Below the pieces are notes generated by a model that saw nothing but the letters and a program-made list of their open reading frames with translations, made no database searches and was not told the DNA's origin. The position numbers were made by a program, and so were the translations under genes. From positions 1 through 45,296 of the forward strand of contig JBBIIL010000019.1 of assembly GCA_037446495.1 (NCBI GenBank): a DNA stretch of 45,296 nt, read 5' to 3'. This document shows positions 37,438 through 45,296 of the stretch, piece after piece (the stretch's first letter is position 1; each line of letters opens with the position of its first letter). The DNA is from CAIXZV01 sp037446495. GTDB taxonomy: Bacteria > Chloroflexota > Limnocylindria > Limnocylindrales > CSP1-4.

Positions 37438-38804
37438 GCGGCGCCTCCGGCCAGCTCGGCGCGGAGCGCGTCCGCGAATGTGGCGATGTCGGCCGGGGTC
37501 GTGACCTCGGTGGCGCACACGAGGAGCCCGTCGGCGAGCGACGGGTCGGCGGGCAGGAGCTCCGCGAGCGGGATGCCGGCCAGGACGCCCCGGTCGAGCA
37601 GCCGCGCGTGGACCCGCCGCGCGTCCGGCACGCGGACGGCGAACTCGTTGAGGTACGGCCCGGCGTGGAGCCGCGGCGCGCCGGCGGCGGCGAGGGCCGC
37701 CTCCAGCTCCGACGCCCGCGCGGCGCCCAGGGCGGCCACGTCGCGGAGCCCGTGGGGGCCGATCGCCGCGAGGTAGATCGCCGCCGCCAGCGCCAGCAGC
37801 GCCTGGTTGGTGCAGATGTTGGACGCGGCCTTCTCCCGCCGGATGTCCTGTTCGCGGGCGCGCATGGTCATCACGAACGCGCGCCTGCCCTCGAGGTCCC
37901 GGGTCAGGCCCACGAGGCGGCCCGGGATCTGCCGGATGAGGGGCTCGCGGCACGCGACGATGCCCAGGTACGGCCCGCCGTACTGGAGCGGGATTCCCAG
38001 GGGCTGGCCCTCGCCGCAGGCGATGTCGGCGCCCGTCTCGCCCGGGGTCGCGAGGACCGAGAGCGACACGGGCTCGATGACGTGGACCAGCAGGGCGCCC
38101 GCGCCGTGGGCGAGCGCCCCGATCCGGGGCAGGTCCTCGAGCAGGCCGAGCACGTTGGGGTTCGCGGCGACGACGCCCGCGACCGGGGCGCCGTCGGCCA
38201 GCATGGACTGCAGCGCCGCGAGGTCGGTGGTGCCGGCCTCGGGCCCCTCGACGGCGAGCGGAACCTCGTCCACGCGCAGGCCCGCGCCGTCGGCGTAGGT
38301 CTCGAGCGTGCGCCGGTAGTGCGGGTGGACGCCCCGCGAGACCAGCAGCCGCTCGCGCCCGGTCGCCCGGCAGGTCATCAGCGCCGCCTCGGCCGTGGCC
38401 GCCCCGCCGTCGTAGTGGGACGCCGAGACGACGTCCATCCCGGTGAGCTCCGCGAGCAGGCTCTGGTACTCGTAGATGGACTGCAGCGTCCCCTGGCTGA
38501 CCTCGGGCTGGTACGGCGTGTAGGCCGTGTACCACTCTCCCCGGAGCAGCATCTGGTCCACCGCGGCGGGCGTCCAGTGGCGGTAGGCGCCGGCGCCGAG
38601 GAAGCTGGCAAGGTCCGTCCGGTTGCGCGACGCGAGCTCGAGCAGCCGCGCCGTGAGGGCCAGCTCGGGCTCGGGCGGGTCCATGCGGAGCGGGCTGGAG
38701 CGGAGCGCCTCGGGGATGTCGTCAAAGAGCCGGTCGACGGAATCGACGCCGACCGCCTCGAGCATTCGCGCCCGGTCGTCCGCGGAGTGCGGACCATACG
38801 GCAT
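37434..38804 (-). CDS. gcvPA: Glycine dehydrogenase (decarboxylating), subunit 1
   Basis: PLP-fold partner of GcvPB without the PLP lysine. The 456-residue protein begins MPYGPHSADDRARMLEAVGV, then FLGAGAYRHWTPAAVDQ, AYTPYQPEVSQGTLQSIYEYQ, SHYDGGAATAEAALM, and a late REKAASNICTNQALLALAA. The ATG at 38804 is two nt after the gcvH stop. Confidence 0.96.
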   Translation of the reverse strand: MPYGPHSADDRARMLEAVGVDSVDRLFDDIPEALRSSPLRMDPPEPELALTARLLELASRNRTDLASFLGAGAYRHWTPAAVDQMLLRGEWYTAYTPYQPEVSQGTLQSIYEYQSLLAELTGMDVVSASHYDGGAATAEAALMTCRATGRERLLVSRGVHPHYRRTLETYADGAGLRVDEVPLAVEGPEAGTTDLAALQSMLADGAPVAGVVAANPNVLGLLEDLPRIGALAHGAGALLVHVIEPVSLSVLATPGETGADIACGEGQPLGIPLQYGGPYLGIVACREPLIRQIPGRLVGLTRDLEGRRAFVMTMRAREQDIRREKAASNICTNQALLALAAAIYLAAIGPHGLRDVAALGAARASELEAALAAAGAPRLHAGPYLNEFAVRVPDARRVHARLLDRGVLAGIPLAELLPADPSLADGLLVCATEVTTPADIATFADALRAELAGGAA

Positions 38805-38806
38805 GG

Positions 38807-39187
38807 TCAGCCCTCGGCGGTCAGCTGCTCGTAGGCCTCGGCCGCGAGCAACCCGTCGAGCTGCCCGGCGTCGGCGACCTTGACCCGCAGCATCCACCCC
38901 TCACCGTACGGGTCGGTGTTGACGAGCTCGGGCCGGCTGCCCAATGCCTCGTTGGTGGCGACGACTTCGCCCGACACGGGGGCGAACAGGTCGGACACGG
39001 CCTTCACGGACTCGACCACGCCGAACGTCGCGTGCTGGGCCAGGGTGCGACCGACCGCGGGCAGCTCGACGAACACGACGTCGCCGAGCTGGTGGGCCGC
39101 GAACTCCGTGATGCCCACGGTGGCCACGTCGCCCTCGACGCGGACCCACTCGTGGTCCTTGGTGTAGCGCAGGTCGCCGGGGACCAT
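38807..39187 (-). CDS. gcvH: Glycine cleavage H protein
   Basis: Small lipoyl carrier that shuttles the aminomethyl group between P, T and L proteins. It has 126 residues, with LRYTKDHEWVRVEGDVATVGITEFAAHQLGDVVFVELP and the lipoylated K62 in VVESVKAVSDLFAPVSGEV. The ATG at 39187 has GAGG ten nt upstream. The frame stays open upstream without homology. The gap to gcvT is 83 nt, the largest inside the gcv set. The L protein gene is not in the window. Confidence 0.96.
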   Translation of the reverse strand: MVPGDLRYTKDHEWVRVEGDVATVGITEFAAHQLGDVVFVELPAVGRTLAQHATFGVVESVKAVSDLFAPVSGEVVATNEALGSRPELVNTDPYGEGWMLRVKVADAGQLDGLLAAEAYEQLTAEG

Positions 39188-39270
39188 CAGACTGAACCTC
39201 GCTAGTGTCGCGGGTCCCGGGGGCCGCGGCAACGGCGCGGGGACGAGCGGCGGTTTGGCTCGCCCGGAGA

Positions 39271-40386
39271 TCAGGCCGGGCGCTTGTAGAACGGGAGCGG
39301 CACGACCTCGGCTGCGACCGGGGCGCCGCGGATCTCGACTGCCAGCATCGTACCGACTTCCGAATGCGCCGTGGGGACGTACCCCATCGCGATCGGCTGG
39401 CCGAGCGTGGGCGACATCGTGCCCGACGTCACCGCACCGGCCGGCGCGCCATCCACCAGGATCGGGTAACCGTGGCGGGCGATGCCCCGCCCCCGGAGGA
39501 CGAGCCCCACGAGGCGGCGGGCGGTCCCGTCGCGGGCGACTCTCTCGAGTGCCTCGCGGCCCACGAATGGCCCGGGCTTGCCCAGCTTCACGACGCGCCC
39601 GAGCGATGCCTCGTACGGGTTGGTCGAGCGGTCCAGCTCGTTGCCGTAGAGCGGCATGCCGGCCTCCAGGCGAAGCGTGTCCCGGGCTCCGAGGCCCACC
39701 GGCACCAGGCCGCGGGGCTGCCCGGAGGCGAGCATCGCGTCCCACACCTCGTGCACGCGCCCGACATCCGCGAACACCTCGAACCCGTCCTCGCCGGTGT
39801 AGCCGGTCCTTGCGATCAGCGCGGGGACGCCGGCCACCGTGCCCTCGGCAATGCCGTAGTACGGGATGGCGCCGAGGTCCGCACCCGTGAGCGGACCGAG
39901 GACGTCCAGCGAGCGCGGGCCCTGCACCGCCACCAGGCCCGTGGCCAGCGACCGGTCGTCGAGAACCGCCTCGAAGCCGTCGATGCGGCGTGCCAGCTCG
40001 TCCGAGACCGTCCGTGCGTTCGACGCGTTGGCGACCACCATGAACCGCTCCGGCCCGAGCCGGTAGACGATGAGGTCGTCGATGATCCCGCCGTCCTCGG
40101 CGACGATCTGCGAGTACTGCGCGCGCCCGACACTGAGCGCCGGCGGGTCTGTGATCAGCGCGGCCGCGAGCGCGGCGCCTGCCTCCGCGCCCTCGACCAC
40201 GAGCTCGCCCATGTGCGAGAGGTCGAACAGGCCGGCGGCCGAACGGGTGGCCCGGTGCTCATCGAGGATGCCGGCGTACTGGATGGGCATCAGCCAGCCG
40301 GCGAAGTCAACGACCTTGGCGCCGAGCGCCTCGTGCCGGTCGAGCAGGGGCGTGGGCTGCGGGACGGGATGGGGAGCTTCGGTCAT
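39271..40386 (-). CDS. gcvT: Aminomethyltransferase (glycine cleavage T protein)
   Basis: Transfers the one-carbon unit to THF, releasing ammonia and giving 5,10-methylene-THF. The 371-residue protein has VDFAGWLMPIQY, GLFDLSHMGEL, GGIIDDLIVYRL, VVANASNA, GYTGEDGFEVF, LGARDTLRLEAGMPLYGNEL and GYVPTAHSEVGT. The ATG at 40386 overlaps the NUDIX stop as ATGA. Its THF product can be turned into the formyl donor used by PurN-PurH. Confidence 0.96.
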   Translation of the reverse strand: MTEAPHPVPQPTPLLDRHEALGAKVVDFAGWLMPIQYAGILDEHRATRSAAGLFDLSHMGELVVEGAEAGAALAAALITDPPALSVGRAQYSQIVAEDGGIIDDLIVYRLGPERFMVVANASNARTVSDELARRIDGFEAVLDDRSLATGLVAVQGPRSLDVLGPLTGADLGAIPYYGIAEGTVAGVPALIARTGYTGEDGFEVFADVGRVHEVWDAMLASGQPRGLVPVGLGARDTLRLEAGMPLYGNELDRSTNPYEASLGRVVKLGKPGPFVGREALERVARDGTARRLVGLVLRGRGIARHGYPILVDGAPAGAVTSGTMSPTLGQPIAMGYVPTAHSEVGTMLAVEIRGAPVAAEVVPLPFYKRPA

Positions 40387-40916
40387 GCCTCGGGGGTCTC
40401 CTGCGTGGCGGCGCCCGGGAACGGCCCGCCGGCCGCGGCGCTGCCAGCGCGGGCGACGAGCGCCCGTTCCGTCTCGAAGGTGAGGAGCGTGGAGGCGTCG
40501 TCGAAGCCGATCCAGCGCACCTCGTCGAACTCGTGGTCGTGGCGCGTCAGGTCACCGCCCGTGGGCGCCATCAGGTAGTAGTGGACCGTCTTGTGGATCC
40601 GCGTCCGGCCCTGGACGAAGGCGTAGTCGATCGAGTCGAAGGGGCGGACGATCTCGACCAGCAGCCCCGTCTCCTCGGTCACCTCGCGGCTCGCCGTCTG
40701 CTCGGTGGTCTCGCCCGGGTTGGGCGTGCCCTTCGGCAGCGTCCAGGTCACCGTGTCCCGATCACGCCTGCGGCGGCCCACCACCAGCTGCGGCGCGCCG
40801 GCCACGAACCGGATGACGATCCCACCCGCGGAGGTGGCGGTCCCCTGCCTCAGGCGCGCCACGCCGGGGCCACGGAGGGGCGCCGCGGGCCGGCGCCGCG
40901 GGCCGTGCGGGTCCAC
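40383..40916 (-). CDS. NUDIX hydrolase
   Basis: Hydrolase of nucleoside-diphosphate-linked or similar compounds. The 23-residue Nudix box is complete at 63-85: G63, E69, R77-E78, E81-E82 and G84. The preceding LPKGTPNPGE and following HYYLMAPTGGD give a MutT/diadenosine-type fold. The start is unsure: GTG 40916 gives 177 residues with a basic N-terminus, while GTG 40862 would remove 18. The domain itself begins at about residue 28. It overlaps the small upstream ORF by up to 67 nt and is coupled to gcvT by ATGA. Substrate is unknown. Confidence 0.88.
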   Translation of the reverse strand: MDPHGPRRRPAAPLRGPGVARLRQGTATSAGGIVIRFVAGAPQLVVGRRRRDRDTVTWTLPKGTPNPGETTEQTASREVTEETGLLVEIVRPFDSIDYAFVQGRTRIHKTVHYYLMAPTGGDLTRHDHEFDEVRWIGFDDASTLLTFETERALVARAGSAAAGGPFPGAATQETPEA

Positions 40917-41164
40917 GACATCGACGCCGCCTGCCGCGGCCGGACTCCGGCCAGGGCGCGGTCAGCCTCGATCACCGGCGTGCGCCACTGGGCGCGCAGC
41001 TCGGTCAACGGGCCCATCTCGGTCTGCCGCAGCACGGTGTGCCCTGACGGCGCCGACTGGAACCGGGGCCCGAAGCCGAGCCCGAGGCGCCGCTCGCGCG
41101 CCCTGGGCGTCGCGTGGACGAACCGGGCGGGCCATGCCCCGTGAAGGGCGGTGAGGCTGTGCAT
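40850..41164 (-). CDS. Small uncharacterised protein (104 residues)
   Basis: Not recognised. The frame runs from ATG 41164 to TGA 40850 and fills a gap between the DUF2520 gene and the NUDIX gene. Third codon positions are almost all G or C, as in neighbouring real genes, which is the main support. There is no clear SD, no signal peptide or TM helix, and the product is Arg/Ala-rich. The final 22 codons overlap the NUDIX frame. It may be a true small gene or only a GC-driven open frame. Confidence 0.4.
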   Translation of the reverse strand: MHSLTALHGAWPARFVHATPRARERRLGLGFGPRFQSAPSGHTVLRQTEMGPLTELRAQWRTPVIEADRALAGVRPRQAASMSWTRTARGAGPRRPSVAPAWRA

Positions 41165-41181
41165 GTCCGCATCGTACCGCG

Positions 41182-42243
41182 TCAGGAGTCCCCCGCAAGT
41201 GCGGTCCGGAGCCGTTCTGACTGTTCTGGTGACAGCGCGCCACGCCGCGCCGCGATGGCGACGTCCCGCGCCACCAGGGCGCGGTAGACGGGCAGGGCGT
41301 CCGGCGCCCCCGCTCGGAGCGCAGCCGTGTGCGCGGCGAGCGTCCCTGCATCCCCGCGCGTCGCCGGGCCGGTCAGCGCGGCGTCGATTCCGAGGGCCCG
41401 GGCGTTGGCGATGGTCTGCTCGACGAGGGGCAGGTAGATGCGCAGCGCGCCGGCCTCGTCCAGGCCGAGCGCCCCGGCGACCTCCCGGATCGTGTCCAGC
41501 AGCGCGTCCACGCCGCCCGCCGAGAGCACGGCCGCCGCATGGTAGGCGGCCTTGGTGCCGGGCGCCAGGCGCACCGGCGACCCTCCGATCGCCTCGGCCA
41601 TGTCGCCCAGGTGGGCGGCGAGATCGTCATCGCCCTCGACGGCGATAGTCGCCCCGTGGAGCGCCGCGAGCGCGCCGTCGAGGTCCGCGAACGCGACGAG
41701 CGGGTGGAACGCTCCCGCCTGCGTCCCGGCGGCAAGCGCCGGTGCCAGCGCCTCGGCACCCAGGAGGCCGCTGGTGTGGATGATCGCCTGCCCCGCGTAC
41801 AGGCGGAGCGTGGCGGCGAGGGGCCTGATCACGTCGTCGGGGACGGCGAGGATCACCAGTTCCACGTCGTCCACGAGGGGCGTCGCCTCGATGAACACGC
41901 GGACGTTCGGCACGTGCTCGCTGAAGCGCGCCCTCCGGCCCGCGTCCCGCGACGCCACGCCACCGACCGGCCAGCCCGCCCTCGAGAGCGCGACGCCGAG
42001 CGCGAGCCCAACCGGCCCCGCCCCGACGATCCCGACCACCGGCCGCTCGCCGGTGCCCGAGTGCGCGTGGGGGTGCGTGTGGTCGGATGCGTGCTCTAGG
42101 TCGCCATGGCGGTGCGTGGCCGCGCCCGCAGGGTCGAGGTCGATGCCCTCGGCCTCGAGCGCGTCGAACGTCGCCTCGTGCGCGGCCAGGCGCTCTGCGC
42201 GCACCCGGCGCTCGGCCGCCTCCATCTCGTCCCAGGCCTTCAT
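41182..42243 (-). CDS. Rossmann-fold and DUF2520 protein with a His-rich N-terminal extension
   Basis: NAD(P)-binding protein of the Rossmann-like/DUF2520 family, related to ketopantoate and 6-phosphogluconate-type dehydrogenases; the reaction is not known to me. The 353 residues include a helical N-terminus (1-38), a His-rich stretch with H44, H46, H51, H55, H57, H59 and H61, a GIVGAGPVGLALG nucleotide loop (71-83), LAVPDDVIRPLA, IHTSGLLGAEAL, GAFHPLVAF and a C-terminal all-helical DUF2520 domain. The usual family starts near the Rossmann loop, so about 65 residues are extra. ATG 42243 has GAGGAA six nt upstream, supporting the long form. It is divergent from acnA. Confidence 0.85.
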   Translation of the reverse strand: MKAWDEMEAAERRVRAERLAAHEATFDALEAEGIDLDPAGAATHRHGDLEHASDHTHPHAHSGTGERPVVGIVGAGPVGLALGVALSRAGWPVGGVASRDAGRRARFSEHVPNVRVFIEATPLVDDVELVILAVPDDVIRPLAATLRLYAGQAIIHTSGLLGAEALAPALAAGTQAGAFHPLVAFADLDGALAALHGATIAVEGDDDLAAHLGDMAEAIGGSPVRLAPGTKAAYHAAAVLSAGGVDALLDTIREVAGALGLDEAGALRIYLPLVEQTIANARALGIDAALTGPATRGDAGTLAAHTAALRAGAPDALPVYRALVARDVAIAARRGALSPEQSERLRTALAGDS

Positions 42244-42356
42244 CGCCGTTCCTCACCGCCCCAGATGCGCGCGCGGTACACTTCCGCGCGTCGAGTGTAG
42301 CGAGCGGTTCGAGGGCGCACCCTCATCGCCCGGTCCCCACCAGCGGAGATCTGAGC
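42244..42356. promoter_or_regulatory. Divergent region between the DUF2520 gene and acnA
   Basis: 113 nt with an inverted repeat CGCGCGG, seven-nt spacer, CCGCGCG (42270-42290) that could be an operator for both genes. I see no consensus promoter. The acnA SD GGAGA is at 42345-42349. Confidence 0.4.
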
Positions 42357-45032
<2,676 letters not shown>

Positions 45033-45068
45033 GCCGTAGGGCGCCACGCTCGCCGCGGCCGGGCACGA

Positions 45069-45096
45069 CGAAGCCCCCCGGGGCCGGGGGGCTTCG
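45069..45096. terminator. Strong hairpin after acnA
   Basis: An 11-bp perfect stem (CGAAGCCCCCC and GGGGGGCTTCG, six-nt loop) begins 37 nt after the acnA stop. No T-run follows, so termination may be less efficient or factor-dependent. Confidence 0.75.
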
Positions 45097-45296
45097 CGCT
45101 GCGCGTACCCAATTCAACGGGGAGGAGGCCGTCGAACGGGCTTGTTCGGTCCTGCGACGCATCGATCCGCCGCGGTGTGACGCGGTTCTCAGAAACCCCG
45201 CGCGGCGCGGGTCCGCAGCGCCGGACGCGCTCGACGCCGGACGCGCTCGACGCCGGACGCGCCCGCAGGCGCGGGATGCGCAGCGCCGGGCGCGGG
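45097..45296. other. Unassigned 200 bp at the window edge
   Basis: No coding frame here is supported by an SD, motif or homology. The last 80 bases are very GC-rich and repetitive, and the next gene must lie beyond the edge. Confidence 0.5.
45219..45266 (+). repeat. Three tandem copies of a 16-nt unit
   Basis: CGCCGGACGCGCTCGA occurs twice exactly (45219-45234, 45235-45250), and a third copy (45251-45266) differs at its last bases. A related piece, GCGCCGGGCGCGGG, closes the window, so the array may continue. Confidence 0.7.

Noticed and set aside
38807..39745. 312-codon extension of gcvH upstream of 39187
   Set aside because: H protein homology begins at MVPGDLRYTK; the upstream part covers the gcvT end and has no motif.

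Overview
The window is a high-GC bacterial chromosome segment. It has dense operons, many GTG and TTG starts, and 4-nt GTGA/ATGA stop-start overlaps. It also has a CIRCE-controlled groESL locus and lipoproteins with long Ala/Ser/Pro linkers. I see no tRNA, rRNA, IS element, prophage or CRISPR. These traits, with a RsmI/NadE/Dpp-rich gene set, suggest a high-GC Chloroflexota (Limnocylindria-like), with Actinomycetota as second choice. This placement is inference and was not computed.

Layout. (1) 1-1115, minus: groES-groEL (groEL cut by the window edge) behind a textbook sigma-A promoter and CIRCE operator. (2) 1162-17326, minus: a purine operon purA-purD-purB-purC-purS-purQ-purL-purF-purM-purNH, followed by metG, a DinB-fold protein and tatD. 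purN and purH are one fused gene. Except for purE/purK, the set covers PRPP to IMP, and purA and purB add the step to AMP. The purA leader carries a candidate attenuator: a 10-codon ORF with a strong SD, a 10-bp long-range stem, and a hairpin followed by TTTT just before the purA SD. (3) 17784-18275, plus: ssb with an atypical C-terminus. (4) 18435-27240, minus: peptide ABC transporter operon 1 (SBP-dppB-dppC-dppD-dppF) running on into a nitrilase-type amidase, nadE and rsmI. (5) 27452-29299, plus: an orphan lipoprotein that reads as a circularly permuted SBP_bac_5 peptide-binding protein. (6) 29369-35730, minus: peptide ABC operon 2, also SBP first. (7) 35938-42243, minus: a Rossmann/DUF2520 protein with a His-rich N-terminus, a small unknown ORF, a NUDIX hydrolase, gcvT, gcvH, gcvPA and gcvPB. 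(8) 42357-45032, plus: aconitase, then a strong hairpin and a short GC-rich tandem repeat at the edge.

How the genes fit together. The glycine cleavage system makes 5,10-methylene-THF, a source of the 10-formyl-THF used by both halves of PurN-PurH. Two five-gene peptide importers would supply amino acids, including glycine. The most unusual item is the permuted binding protein between the two transporter operons. Next are the structured pur leader, the MetRS with a rewritten HIGH signature, and the PurN-PurH fusion.
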